A DNA stretch of 64,000 bases from DYGA01 sp964540695. GTDB lineage: Bacteria; Patescibacteriota; Patescibacteriia; S139-126. The notes below the pieces were generated by a model. It made no database searches and was not told the DNA's origin. It saw only the letters and a list, made by a program, of their open reading frames with translations. Below, one piece after another: positions 7,538-15,793 of this stretch (positions within the stretch are counted from its first letter, which is position 1; the number at the start of each line of letters is the position of its first letter). The stretch lies in assembly GCA_964540695.1 (NCBI GenBank), contig CAZINS010000003.1:1-64000 (forward strand). The letters are read 5' to 3'. A program made the position numbers and the translations under genes.

Positions 7538-8011
7538 TTATCTACTTATATAACTTACCAGTTCTATATTTTCAGAATTACCACTTTGATTCCAAGAAAC
7601 TATTGATCTGATTTTTACCATATCGGGATCAACTGTGCCCACGTCAGTGATAGTAGCTGAGTTATCACGATATACATGCTCAATATTTAATTTTTTAGTA
7701 TATAAACCATCTTGAGTAGGGCCGGCTACATATTCCCAACTATCGTCTATGGGGACAATATGATATTCGCCATCGACTAAACTATAAAATTTTTCCCAAT
7801 CTTTATTTTTTAACATAAAAGAAATTTCCATACTTTGACTGGCAAGATTGACAGCTTCACTACGATTATTGGCTAACTTATACAATCTCATTGAACTCAT
7901 CAACAATCCCACTATGGCCATGACCACAAATATAGAACCACCTAAAGCTACCAATAATTCAATCAAACTTACACCTGATTGAGAATTTATTTTATTAAAA
8001 TTATTATTCAT
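7538..8011 (-). CDS. Prepilin-like protein, PilV type
   Basis: 157 residues with a leader and cleavage site QSGVSLIELLVALGG, then a hydrophobic helix to about residue 37. Mature position 1 is Val, not the usual Phe, which some minor pilins tolerate. Middle gene of three prepilin genes; its first codons overlap the end of the GspH-like gene by 8 nt. The PilV label is by position and size only. Confidence 0.8.
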   Translation of the reverse strand: MNNNFNKINSQSGVSLIELLVALGGSIFVVMAIVGLLMSSMRLYKLANNRSEAVNLASQSMEISFMLKNKDWEKFYSLVDGEYHIVPIDDSWEYVAGPTQDGLYTKKLNIEHVYRDNSATITDVGTVDPDMVKIRSIVSWNQSGNSENIELVSYISR

Positions 8012-8486
8012 ACGATAAACCGTTACTATTCATTTTAAATTGCACTTGTTCTTCGCCCGAATATACACTTAAAGTAAAAGTATTGGTATAAGAAGATTCG
8101 CCAGTAAGTTTAGCAAATATAATTTTGTGATCAGGTGGGAGTTCACTAAAATAGATATTCCCCGGCAAAGCAAATGAGTTTAAAATATTTCTACAATCAG
8201 TCCCTCGAACTAAATAATAATTTTTTTTATTATAATCAAAACAGATACCAGCGCTTTCTCCTGCTTCGGCACTCATAGCTTTGTTTTGTGCGAGCTGTAT
8301 TGTTTCTCTTACTTCATTGGTACTATTTTGTAGCTGCATGTTTTCCCGCATCGCCGCATAACCAGTGACACTCAAACTTGCTAAAAAAGTAATCAAACCA
8401 ACAGATACCATGAGCTCAAGTATAGTAAATCCTTTCACTGAATTTTTTGTATTTAGATAATTCATAAAATTAAATAACTTTGGCAA
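8004..8486 (-). CDS. Prepilin-like protein, FimT/GspH type
   Basis: 160 residues with the prepilin motif VKGFTILELMVSVGL (Gly before Phe, Glu at +5) and then the helix that ends near RENMQLQ, followed by REtiQlAQNKAM-like sequence as in FimT/GspH pseudopilins. These proteins prime pilus assembly at the inner membrane. The gene starts inside the last 17 nt of pilC, so translation is coupled. Confidence 0.82.
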   Translation of the reverse strand: MPKLFNFMNYLNTKNSVKGFTILELMVSVGLITFLASLSVTGYAAMRENMQLQNSTNEVRETIQLAQNKAMSAEAGESAGICFDYNKKNYYLVRGTDCRNILNSFALPGNIYFSELPPDHKIIFAKLTGESSYTNTFTLSVYSGEEQVQFKMNSNGLSYE

Positions 8487-9651
8487 AATTCCAAATCGGA
8501 AATAATACCGCTACGGCAATAGAACCTACTAAACCACCAACTAAGATAATTAAAACTGGCTCGATCATACTTGATAGATTATTGGTGGTGTTGAACACTA
8601 AATCTTCATAATGTTGTGCGATTCTTTTAAACATAGAATCAATTTTACCAGATTTTTCTCCTACCACTGTCATACGATTTACCAAAGGAGGATATAAATT
8701 CGGATAAGACCGTAAACAATCTGATAATGATTTACCTTGTTGTACCTTGGTGACTGCCTCGGCTAATGATTGTTGATATAAAACATTGTTCATAATACCA
8801 CTAGCAGCCGTTAAAGCTTGATCAATTGAAATACCACTTTGGATTAAATCAGATAAATTTCTGGTAAAACGAGAAATATTAATATATTTAACTATTTTTC
8901 CAAATATCGGTAATTTCAATACCACCCCATCAAAAAACTTATGACCACGGGTGGTTTTTAATATTTGTAAAAAAATTAAAATACTAAATATCAAACCTAC
9001 TAACATATACAAACCGTTGTGCACCACAAAATTACTAATACCAATCAGTGCTCTGGTAAATAGAGGTAAAATTATTCCTTCTTCAGCATATATTTTTGCT
9101 ATTTCCGGAATAATAAAAAGTAACACACCAATTACTATCATAATCATCACCACCACAGTTGTAACCGGATATATTAAAGCATTACGAATACGTGTATGTA
9201 GACGATATTCGTCTTCTTGTTGATGTAAAAGGTAGTTTAAAACTTCAGACAAACGACCACTGGTTTCACCAACCTCCAACATTTTTATATAAAGTTTATT
9301 GAAGATTTTGGGATGAGCTCCAAGACTTGAGGAAAAAGATTGACCATTTTCTAAATGTAAATAAATATCCTGTAAAGCTGCTTTTAAATATTTATTATCT
9401 GTTTCTTCCCTGGCAATACTAATTGATTCATTTAGAGGAATGCCAGCTTCAAACATAGTAACAAAATGGCGAGTTAAAAAAATCTTTTCTACTGTACTGA
9501 CTTTATTAATTTGAGTAAATAAAAAATCAAATCTTTTTTTATTTTTTTCCGCTGGCTTTGTAATATTATTTCTTTCGACTGGTGATTTTATTTGATTGTT
9601 CACAAAGTTAACTTTTATAGCTAACTCTGAAGTTGTTTTAAAATATGTCAT
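8470..9651 (-). CDS. pilC: PilC/GspF-type inner-membrane pilus platform protein
   Basis: 393 residues with two T2SSF repeats, each opening with a conserved block (TRHFVTMFEAGIPLNESI and SRFTRNLSDLIQSGISIDQA) and including GETSGRL / GEKSGKID. Three membrane segments lie near 165-190, 213-233 and 365-388. PilC is the platform on which PilB assembles pilin. It follows pilB by 4 nt in the same operon. The N-terminal 55 residues are charged and poorly conserved. Confidence 0.92.
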   Translation of the reverse strand: MTYFKTTSELAIKVNFVNNQIKSPVERNNITKPAEKNKKRFDFLFTQINKVSTVEKIFLTRHFVTMFEAGIPLNESISIAREETDNKYLKAALQDIYLHLENGQSFSSSLGAHPKIFNKLYIKMLEVGETSGRLSEVLNYLLHQQEDEYRLHTRIRNALIYPVTTVVVMIMIVIGVLLFIIPEIAKIYAEEGIILPLFTRALIGISNFVVHNGLYMLVGLIFSILIFLQILKTTRGHKFFDGVVLKLPIFGKIVKYINISRFTRNLSDLIQSGISIDQALTAASGIMNNVLYQQSLAEAVTKVQQGKSLSDCLRSYPNLYPPLVNRMTVVGEKSGKIDSMFKRIAQHYEDLVFNTTNNLSSMIEPVLIILVGGLVGSIAVAVLFPIWNFAKVI

Positions 9652-9655
9652 ATAT

Positions 9656-10990
9656 TTATTGATTAATTACTCTTATTAACTCATTCAAAGTAGTCATACC
9701 AGCAGCAATTTCATCAACACCATTTTGCATCAGATTTTTCATACCTTGCTGTCTGGCAGTAGCTTCAATTTTGGCAGTAGATAGGCGATTTTGAATCATT
9801 TCTCTGATAGTATCGTTGATAGTTAATACCTCAAAGATTCCCACTCTACCTTTGTAACCACTTTGAAAACATTCAGAACAACCCTGGCCTTTTCGTAAAT
9901 TTAAATTATTGGTATCAAGAGTTAAACCATGTTTTTCAGAAAAACTAATAAGCTGCTCTACGCCTTCAATATCAGGGACGCTACAAGCATTACAATTTTT
10001 TCTTACTAAACGTTGAGCGATAATTAAATTTAGTGTACTAGTAAGCATAAATGGTTCAATGCCCATTTCTAAAAGTCTCGGAATAGCAGTCGCGGCATTA
10101 TTGGTGTGCAAACTAGATAATACCAAATGACCCGTCATAGCCGCATTAACTCCTAAAGCAGCTGTTTCTTTGTCGCGAATTTCACCAACCATAATCACAT
10201 TTGGATCTTGGCGTAAAATAGTACGCAAGCCTTCAGCAAAATTTAAACCAACAACTGGATTTATTTGAATTTGATTAACACCATTGATACCATACTCTAT
10301 CGGATCTTCAATGGTTGTAATATTTAATTTTTGATTATTTAATAATTTTATTAAAGTATAAAGAGTAGTGGTTTTACCCGAACTAGTCGGACCAGTTACC
10401 AAAATAAGACCATAAGATTTTTTTAAATTGGCCAATATTTTTAATTGTTCTTGTTCATTTAAACCAATATCAGGTAAACTATATTGATCGTTTTTATCTT
10501 CGAGTAAACGCATGACTATTTTACTGCCGTGGAGTATTGGTACTATGGAAACACGAACATCAATCGTCTTGCCCAAATATTTATAATGGAATCTACCATC
10601 TTGAGGAGCCCGTTGTTCATCAATACGTAAGTTGGACATAATTCTAATTCTGGTTTGAATGGCGCCGTGTAAAATATGTGGTAAATGTAAAATTTCCTGC
10701 AATAAACCGTCTACCCTAAAACGAATAAGTGTTTCGGCTGCTTGCGGTTCAATATGTATGTCAGACGAATTTTGAGTAATGGCAAAATTAATAATATTAT
10801 CCAAAATTTTAATAATAGGAGAATTCTCAATATTTTTGTCTAAAGTATCGTGATTATTGACAGCTTGTCTAACATAATTATCTATTACTTGATAAAAATC
10901 AGGCGCTGCCACCTTACGATATTGGGTATTATATTCAGTATCTATATAAGATGCCTCTTTAAAACTGATATTATCTGTAAAATTAGTCAT
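9656..10990 (-). CDS. pilB: PilB/GspE-type pilus extension ATPase
   Basis: 444 residues, short for PilB (usually about 560) because the N-terminal GspE_N domain is missing. The catalytic core is complete: Walker A GPTSSGKTTTL near 200-210, Asp box, Walker B IMVGEIRD, and His box LSSLHTNNAA. A tetracysteine zinc site is present as CNAC and CSEC in the C-terminal third. It drives pilin polymerisation in the cytoplasm. First gene of the operon, with a strong promoter at 11021-11049. Confidence 0.92.
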   Translation of the reverse strand: MTNFTDNISFKEASYIDTEYNTQYRKVAAPDFYQVIDNYVRQAVNNHDTLDKNIENSPIIKILDNIINFAITQNSSDIHIEPQAAETLIRFRVDGLLQEILHLPHILHGAIQTRIRIMSNLRIDEQRAPQDGRFHYKYLGKTIDVRVSIVPILHGSKIVMRLLEDKNDQYSLPDIGLNEQEQLKILANLKKSYGLILVTGPTSSGKTTTLYTLIKLLNNQKLNITTIEDPIEYGINGVNQIQINPVVGLNFAEGLRTILRQDPNVIMVGEIRDKETAALGVNAAMTGHLVLSSLHTNNAATAIPRLLEMGIEPFMLTSTLNLIIAQRLVRKNCNACSVPDIEGVEQLISFSEKHGLTLDTNNLNLRKGQGCSECFQSGYKGRVGIFEVLTINDTIREMIQNRLSTAKIEATARQQGMKNLMQNGVDEIAAGMTTLNELIRVINQ

Positions 10991-11020
10991 ATTATTGTAA
11001 TTTTTTTAGTTAAACATATA

Positions 11021-11049
11021 AAGATAGCATATTTTTCGAAAAAAGTCAA
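11021..11049 (-). promoter_or_regulatory. Promoter of the pilus operon
   Basis: On the minus strand TTGACT (11049-11044) is followed after 17 nt by TATCTT (11026-11021). The pilB ATG is about 31 nt further on. Upstream, at 11134-11160, is a 9-bp perfect inverted repeat CTTCCTATC/GATAGGAAG with no U run. It could be an operator or a short hairpin. Confidence 0.65.
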
Positions 11050-11222
11050 TGCTAACTAGTCAATAAGGAATTATTCTAAAAACTACTTATTACTTTGATT
11101 CAAATCACAATAATATACTAAAGGGACAAATATCTTCCTATCACTACAGGAGATAGGAAGCTTTACATAATTTTATGCAATTTAAATAAAAAAAATGAAA
11201 TACTTGATATTTAATTTAAATA

Positions 11223-11252
11223 AAAAAACACCCAAATAATGGGTGTTTTTTA
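11223..11252 (-). terminator. Terminator of the cold-shock gene
   Basis: AAAACACCC and GGGTGTTTT pair around AAATAAT, with runs of A and T on both sides. It sits 14 nt after the stop codon of the minus-strand cold-shock gene. Confidence 0.8.
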
Positions 11253-11265
11253 GAGTTGAATAAAG

Positions 11266-11463
11266 TTAGGCTTTTTTTACCTGCACTGCAGCTGGGCCTT
11301 TAGGACTTTGATTTACTTCAAAAGTAACAGTATCACCTTCTCTTAAATCATTGAAACTTACTCCAACAAGTTCATTGGCGTGAAAAAACAAATCTTTGTT
11401 TTCGCCATCTTGACTGATAAAACCGAAATTTTTGTCAGTCAATTTTTTTATTGTACCTTGCAT
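11266..11463 (-). CDS. Cold-shock protein, CspA family
   Basis: 65 residues forming the single OB-fold cold-shock domain. The RNP1-like motif FGFISQDG is at about 13-20 and RNP2-like DLFFHA at 24-29, ending in GPAAVQVKKA. It binds single-stranded RNA or DNA and acts as an RNA chaperone. It is monocistronic. The 268 nt upstream hold imperfect hairpins, including AAATTTGTT/AACAAATTT near 11562-11584, possibly part of a long leader as in other csp genes. Confidence 0.93.
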   Translation of the reverse strand: MQGTIKKLTDKNFGFISQDGENKDLFFHANELVGVSFNDLREGDTVTFEVNQSPKGPAAVQVKKA

Positions 11464-11692
11464 AAAATAAAATAAATAAACGAATTAATTTATAGTCAGT
11501 AGAAATTCGACTTTAATTCTACTTAACTAAACTAGTAAATATTGAATATTGAATGTTATAAAAATTTGTTTCAACAAATTTTTTATTTAAAAAAGACCTT
11601 CTATATTATGAAAGCCTTTTAAAAACGCAAATCAAATAATATTAACTAAGATTATTCTATCATATTATATTAAAAAAGTCAATTAATATTTA

Positions 11693-11719
11693 AAAACCGC
11701 ATGTGATAATGCGGTTTAT
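11693..11719 (-). terminator. Terminator, copy 1 of an identical pair
   Basis: The stem CCGCAT/ATGCGG with loop GTGATA is flanked by AAAA and TTTAT. It lies just after the stop of the minus-strand gene at 11732. The same 27 nt recur exactly at 12109-12135. Confidence 0.7.
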
Positions 11720-11731
11720 AAATATTTTTAA

Positions 11732-12037
11732 TTAATACCTGTTTAGTCTTTTTAATAGCTGTCTAGCTAGTCGTATAATTTGTTGTTTTGACATTTTGGC
11801 AATAGCTTTGTCAGTTTTTATTTTTATTTGTTTTTCACTTAACTCAGTATACCTTTCATGAAGCATTTCATGAATATAAACATCTACCAAAAATAAATAT
11901 ATATTAATAAATATTTTTTGTTTTACATAATCTATTTCCCCAAAAATTTTTTTACCCAACCAAGTATATTTTACTTCATATTCCCTTTCTCTGAGTATTA
12001 ACTCATAAACAGACCTTTTTAATGGTAATCTTTTCAT
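11732..12037 (-). CDS. Small HEXXH-motif protein of unknown family
   Basis: 101 residues, basic. The centre has YIHEMLHERY, a HEXXH zinc-protease-type motif, after a hydrophobic stretch (INIYLFLVDV). The C-terminus is a basic helix (ARQLLKRLNRY). It resembles the metal-binding core of small predicted peptidases, but I cannot place it in a named family and the third metal ligand is not obvious. A clear ribosome site (ATAGGAG) precedes the ATG. Monocistronic between two identical terminators. Confidence 0.6.
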   Translation of the reverse strand: MKRLPLKRSVYELILREREYEVKYTWLGKKIFGEIDYVKQKIFINIYLFLVDVYIHEMLHERYTELSEKQIKIKTDKAIAKMSKQQIIRLARQLLKRLNRY

Positions 12038-12108
12038 GGCTAACTCCTATTTTATTTTTAAAGAATTTTTTTTACTTTATAACAATCATCTTAGAACTGT
12101 CAAATAAT

Positions 12109-12135
12109 AAAACCGCATGTGATAATGCGGTTTAT
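12109..12135 (-). terminator. Terminator, copy 2 of an identical pair
   Basis: Same 27-nt hairpin as at 11693-11719, placed after the stop of the minus-strand gene at 12152. Perfect identity, loop included, implies recent duplication of a gene end or use of a dispersed terminator repeat. Confidence 0.7.
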
Positions 12136-12151
12136 TTTTCAGTAAAATTTT

Positions 12152-12490
12152 TTAAAAGCTGATTGCTTCGATATAATATTTTTTAGTGTCAGTATCAAAT
12201 ATAGGCTGAAGACCTTGAGCGTTGATCATAAATTCAGAAATTTCCTGAAAAATATCTGGACCGGTAAACCCTAGTCCTTGGGCATATTCATAGACTTGCT
12301 GTCTATCAAAGCCAACTGACTTATCTAAATCATCTCCAGATTCTTTCTTTAACATGCCGGCCAACTGGGCACCAGTTGGTATAAAACTACCTGGATTCAT
12401 TTTTCGGATAATATCAACTGGTCTCTGGCCATCAATTTTACCTGTTTCTAAAAGTTCCTGCAGATCTTTTAACTCTTTCGAATTTTCCAT
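12152..12490 (-). CDS. Hypothetical acidic protein
   Basis: 112 residues, soluble and acidic, no signal peptide or membrane segment. No motif I recognise; it contains PVDIIRKMNPGSFIPTGAQL and ends with a short beta-like segment YYIEAISF. The start is supported by ATAGGAGAG before the ATG. It stands alone, with its own terminator, next to the small HEXXH gene. Confidence 0.65.
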   Translation of the reverse strand: MENSKELKDLQELLETGKIDGQRPVDIIRKMNPGSFIPTGAQLAGMLKKESGDDLDKSVGFDRQQVYEYAQGLGFTGPDIFQEISEFMINAQGLQPIFDTDTKKYYIEAISF

Positions 12491-12655
12491 TTTACTCTCC
12501 TATTTATTTATTGAAAATAATTTAATGTACTTTTTAATTTGAAAAAATTAACATAAAATTTATTTTATGTCAATCTTTGTCTTAAATAAATAAAACCGAT
12601 ATAATATTTACAAATAGTAAATATTCTTGTTCATTAACAAAAAAAAGGAAATAAA

Positions 12656-13720
12656 ATGAAAAACATTAAATTCACCCCATCTGGAAATTTTTATTCTGAG
12701 TTAAAAATCTTGGTTGATAAATATTTTCAAAACAAACAAATTGCCAAAACTGGAAATTGGCGTATGTTTTTAAAAACCGGCGTAGTTATGTTGTGGCTGT
12801 TATTTAGCTATATATCCCTGGTATTTTTTCATCATTCGGTAGTCATATCTCTACTTCTTTCCTTCATGCTGGCACAAGGTTTTGTACTAGTGGGATTCAA
12901 TATCCAACATGATGCTAATCATGGCAGTTACAGTCAAAGTAAAAAATTAAATAAACTTCTTGGTTTTACTCTTGATCTCATCGGCGGTAGTAGCTGGGTG
13001 TGGCAAATTAAACACAATATCCTGCATCATACTTATACCAATCTCTTAGAACTTGATAGTGATATCAATACCAACGGGCTGATGCGATTGAGCCCCAAGC
13101 AAGTTTGGCAACCATGGCACCGGTGGCAACATTTCTATGCTCTACCGATTTATAGTTTTATGTCATTATCTTGGATTTTTTATGGTGACATGAGAAGATT
13201 TTTCCTGAATAAAATTAACTCTTACCAATTACCAAAGCCCAAACTTACTGATATAGTAATTTTTTTTACTTCCAAACTGGCTTACTTTGGTTATATGTTG
13301 GTTATACCAACTTTTTTTCATCCTTTCTGGCAAGTATTATCAGTCTTCATTTGTATTCACTTAATCCTAGGGATGACTTTAGCCTTGGTTTTCCAACTAG
13401 CACATATTGTTGAGGGTAATGAATTCCCCGAACCCAATCAACAAAATATCATTGCCAAAGAATGGGCTATCCATGAAATCGAAACTACGGCAAATTTTGC
13501 CCAACAAAACAAATTGGCAACTTGGTATTTTGGTGGTTTGAATTATCAAATTGAACATCACTTGTTCACTCGTATTTGTCATATACACTATCCGGAAATA
13601 CAAAAATTTGTTCAAACAACTTGTGAAAAATTCAATTTAAAATATATATCCTATCGTACTTTTACCCAAGCTCTCAGAGCACATTTTCGTTTACTCAAAC
13701 AATTAGCTCAACCATCATAG
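12656..13720 (+). CDS. Membrane fatty acid desaturase
   Basis: 354 residues with the three histidine boxes of membrane di-iron desaturases: HDANHG (85-90), HNILHH (120-125) and QIEHH (298-302). Four hydrophobic helices lie between and before them (about 43-80 and 190-235). The QxxHH third box and overall spacing fit the acyl-lipid/linoleoyl-CoA desaturase branch (COG3239). It would insert a double bond into acyl chains using O2 and an electron donor. The donor is not adjacent; a small ferredoxin is at 24983. A ribosome site (AAAGGAAA) precedes the ATG. Confidence 0.9.
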   Translation: MKNIKFTPSGNFYSELKILVDKYFQNKQIAKTGNWRMFLKTGVVMLWLLFSYISLVFFHHSVVISLLLSFMLAQGFVLVGFNIQHDANHGSYSQSKKLNKLLGFTLDLIGGSSWVWQIKHNILHHTYTNLLELDSDINTNGLMRLSPKQVWQPWHRWQHFYALPIYSFMSLSWIFYGDMRRFFLNKINSYQLPKPKLTDIVIFFTSKLAYFGYMLVIPTFFHPFWQVLSVFICIHLILGMTLALVFQLAHIVEGNEFPEPNQQNIIAKEWAIHEIETTANFAQQNKLATWYFGGLNYQIEHHLFTRICHIHYPEIQKFVQTTCEKFNLKYISYRTFTQALRAHFRLLKQLAQPS

Positions 13721-13800
13721 ATGGTAAGTTAAAAATAAGCCTGCTAAAATAGTAGGCTTTTTAATTATCAGTAAAAAATCAGATAAAAGACCTAAACAGA

Positions 13801-13829
13801 TTGACAAAACACACTACCCGTGCCATACT
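13801..13829 (+). promoter_or_regulatory. Promoter of the RRM gene
   Basis: TTGACA (13801-13806), 17-nt spacer, CATACT (13824-13829). This predicts a leader of about 105 nt before the ATG at 13943, long for this genome. Confidence 0.6.
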
Positions 13830-13835
13830 CACTTT

Positions 13836-13932
13836 AAGCAAGTGGTTCTATTTTATATTTGCTTACACAAAATAAAAATAGTGTAAGTCACATAAATAGT
13901 TAGGTCGCTCTTGCGAATTTTATTTGTGTAAG
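13836..13932 (+). promoter_or_regulatory. Candidate alternative-pairing leader of the RRM gene
   Basis: CTTACAC (13862-13868) can pair with GTGTAAG at 13881-13887 or with an identical GTGTAAG at 13926-13932, which ends 10 nt before the start codon. In addition AAGCAA (13836-13841) can pair with TTGCTT (13859-13864), which overlaps CTTACAC. These mutually exclusive hairpins could expose or hide the start region. No Shine-Dalgarno is evident. Function, for example cold response, is inferred only. Confidence 0.4.
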
Positions 13933-13942
13933 TTAAATTACT

Positions 13943-14281
13943 ATGGCAAAAAAACTATATGTCGGTGGATTGTCCTACAATACCACTCAAGAAGGCTTAC
14001 AAGAAGCTTTCGCTCAAGCTGGTAATGTAGAATCAGCCATCATCATCACAGACAAAATGTCAGGCCGATCAAAAGGTTTTGGATTTGTTGAAATGTCTAC
14101 TGATGAAGAAGCTCAAACCGCTATTGAAACTTTCAATGGCAAAGAGCTTGATGGACGCACTATCACTGTTAGTGAAGCTCGCCCTATGACTGATCGCCCT
14201 CGCCGTGATTTTGGTAGTCGCGGACGCGGATTTGGTGGCGGTGGCAGCGGTGGCGGCAACCGACAAAGAAATTGGAACTAA
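13943..14281 (+). CDS. RRM-domain RNA-binding protein
   Basis: 112 residues. A single RNA recognition motif fills residues 1-80, with RNP2 LYVGGL at 5-10 and RNP1 KGFGFVEM near 45-52. A Gly/Arg-rich tail (residues 88-112) follows, as in cyanobacterial Rbp proteins and plant glycine-rich proteins, many of which respond to cold. It probably acts as an RNA chaperone. Monocistronic, with a long structured leader and its own terminator. Confidence 0.92.
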   Translation: MAKKLYVGGLSYNTTQEGLQEAFAQAGNVESAIIITDKMSGRSKGFGFVEMSTDEEAQTAIETFNGKELDGRTITVSEARPMTDRPRRDFGSRGRGFGGGGSGGGNRQRNWN

Positions 14282-14298
14282 AAAATTCCTATTCATTA

Positions 14299-14323
14299 AA
14301 AACCTCCCTTTAAGGGAGGTTTT
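14299..14323 (+). terminator. Terminator of the RRM gene
   Basis: AAAACCTCCC (14299-14308) pairs with GGGAGGTTTT (14314-14323), loop TTTAA. It is bidirectional and can also serve the convergent gene ending at 14329. Confidence 0.85.
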
Positions 14324-14328
14324 TATAT

Positions 14329-14619
14329 TTATATAAATGTTTCTACTAATTGGTTGATTGGTACTGGTTCTTTTACTTCAATAAATTTAAGGTAAGGATA
14401 TTTTGGAGCTAGTGGATTACAAAACGGACAATATGGTCGACTAATTATTTTTTTAAATATTTTATTACCATTGTCTACTAAAATTTCATCATCCATAAAT
14501 TCAATTAGTTGTTTAGTATAAATGCAACGCCAATACATTGACTGGTGTGAATTTTTCTTATTCGTAAATAAACCAGCATGAATCTCTAGATAAGCTAAAT
14601 CTATTTTTAAAATGAACAT
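14329..14619 (-). CDS. Hypothetical protein with CPFC motif
   Basis: 96 residues of unknown family. It has an N-terminal beta-rich part (MFILKIDLAYLEIHAG) and one CPFC motif near residue 64, which could be half a zinc site or a redox pair; another Cys lies near 32. No membrane segment. A strong ribosome site (AGGAGG) precedes the ATG. Convergent with the RRM gene. Confidence 0.65.
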   Translation of the reverse strand: MFILKIDLAYLEIHAGLFTNKKNSHQSMYWRCIYTKQLIEFMDDEILVDNGNKIFKKIISRPYCPFCNPLAPKYPYLKFIEVKEPVPINQLVETFI

Positions 14620-14669
14620 ATTTCCTCCTATTATTTTTCACACTATAACAAAATATTTATAATTATAAA

Positions 14670-14689
14670 AGCCCTCAATCTTGAGGGCT
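14670..14689 (-). terminator. Terminator of plsY
   Basis: AGCCCTCAA pairs with TTGAGGGCT across TC, flanked by AAA and an AT-rich tail. It lies 4 nt after the plsY stop. Confidence 0.75.
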
Positions 14690-14693
14690 AAAA

Positions 14694-15302
14694 TTAAATT
14701 ATTTTTTTAATATTTTCTCTGTGGGCGATTATTATGATAATCGCAATACCAATAATAAAAATTGTCATGGCAAAGTTTTGTTGATTAAAACCACCACCAA
14801 AAATAATTTTTACTATTACAGCAGCTATTGCTGCCAACATTGAACCCAAAGCTACATTTTGGGCGGCAATTTTTGGGGAGCCGAACTTTTTGGCAAATAA
14901 TATAGTTATCACAAAAACTAATAGAATTATAACAATAAACCAATCTGGAGAAAGTCCCAATAAAACACCGAGCGAGGTGGCAACTACTTTTCCACCTTTA
15001 AAATTCAACCATACAGGTTTAAAGTGACCAAGAATAGCCAAGCTACCAGCTAAAATATAATAACCAATTTCAGGTTCTGTAAAAAAAATATTTACTAAAC
15101 TAATAGCCGTAAAACCCTTGGCAATATCAAGTATTAAAGTCAAACCTCCCCATTTTGCACCCAGTGCCCTGGTTACATTGGTAGCACCAATATTGCCACT
15201 ACCAACTTTTTGAATATCAACTTTGTTATACTTGGCTATAAGATAGCCAAAAGGTATGGCACCGAGTAAATACGAAAGAATAATCAACAATACGAATTCC
15301 AT
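14694..15302 (-). CDS. plsY: Glycerol-3-phosphate acyltransferase PlsY
   Basis: About 202 residues, several membrane helices. The family motifs are present: SYLLGAIPFGYLIAK near the N-terminus, GSGNIGATNVTRALG (acyl-phosphate binding) near 35-50, and NFKGGKVVATSLG near 105. PlsY transfers an acyl group from acyl-phosphate to glycerol-3-phosphate, the first step of phospholipid synthesis. I start at the ATG at 15302, not 15314, because the ribosome site GGAGG lies between the two. No plsX is in the window. Confidence 0.93.
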   Translation of the reverse strand: MEFVLLIILSYLLGAIPFGYLIAKYNKVDIQKVGSGNIGATNVTRALGAKWGGLTLILDIAKGFTAISLVNIFFTEPEIGYYILAGSLAILGHFKPVWLNFKGGKVVATSLGVLLGLSPDWFIVIILLVFVITILFAKKFGSPKIAAQNVALGSMLAAIAAVIVKIIFGGGFNQQNFAMTIFIIGIAIIIIIAHRENIKKII

Positions 15303-15361
15303 TTTTACCTCCATTTAATTTTTTAAAGAAATTGAATTAAATCATCTTATAACTAAAATAT

Positions 15362-15690
15362 ATTTTTGGCAAGAAAAAAACCCGTCTGAGACAGATTTTC
15401 TAAATTTTGGTATAGAAAATGTCTTGGTAGACGGGTTTAAATGAATCTTGACTTTAGGGCTCCTTACGGAAAATTTTGTGCTTTGTGAAAAGCTTTGAGT
15501 TAAGTGGTGTTCTTCTTCGGAAGACGTTTGTTTTGCAACAAGACATTTTATTTTTTGATCATATGATCCACTTTCTCTTTTTCCGTATACGTATTTTGTT
15601 CCTTTTTAGGGGATTTTGTTTTCCTCTATTTAGAGGATTTAAAGTACAAGACTCAAAATTATTACCTTTCGGTAATGACTACATTACATT
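15362..15690 (-). ncRNA. Hairpin-rich intergenic locus, candidate minus-strand ncRNA
   Basis: A 478-nt gap without a convincing gene. Read on the minus strand it has a possible promoter (TTGACC 15709-15704, 17 nt, TAATGT), then small hairpins (ATTACC-GAAA-GGTAAT at about 15661-15676; CCTCTAAATAGAGG near 15625-15638; palindromes GATCATATGATC and CGTATACG). It ends in a long stem, AAACCCGTCT (outer) enclosing GACAGATTTTCT/AGAAAATGTC, followed by TTTTTTTCT. That order fits a transcript of about 310 nt with its own terminator. It does not match tmRNA, RNase P, 6S or SRP RNA as far as I can see. Confidence 0.4.
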
Positions 15691-15793
15691 ATTCAAATTT
15701 AGTGGTCAAGTAGTATTTTTGTATAACCTGTGGATAAATTAAAAAACATTAAAAAATGCTATAATTATCATATATTTAATAAAGGAGGATAAA

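Noticed and set aside
11134..11160. 9-bp inverted repeat upstream of pilB as terminator
   Set aside because: No T run follows on either strand; kept only as a possible operator.
15476..15742. 88-codon plus-strand frame in the gap before 15794
   Set aside because: No ribosome site, composition dominated by Phe/Leu/Arg runs, and it overlies palindromes; it looks like accidental reading of a structured non-coding region.
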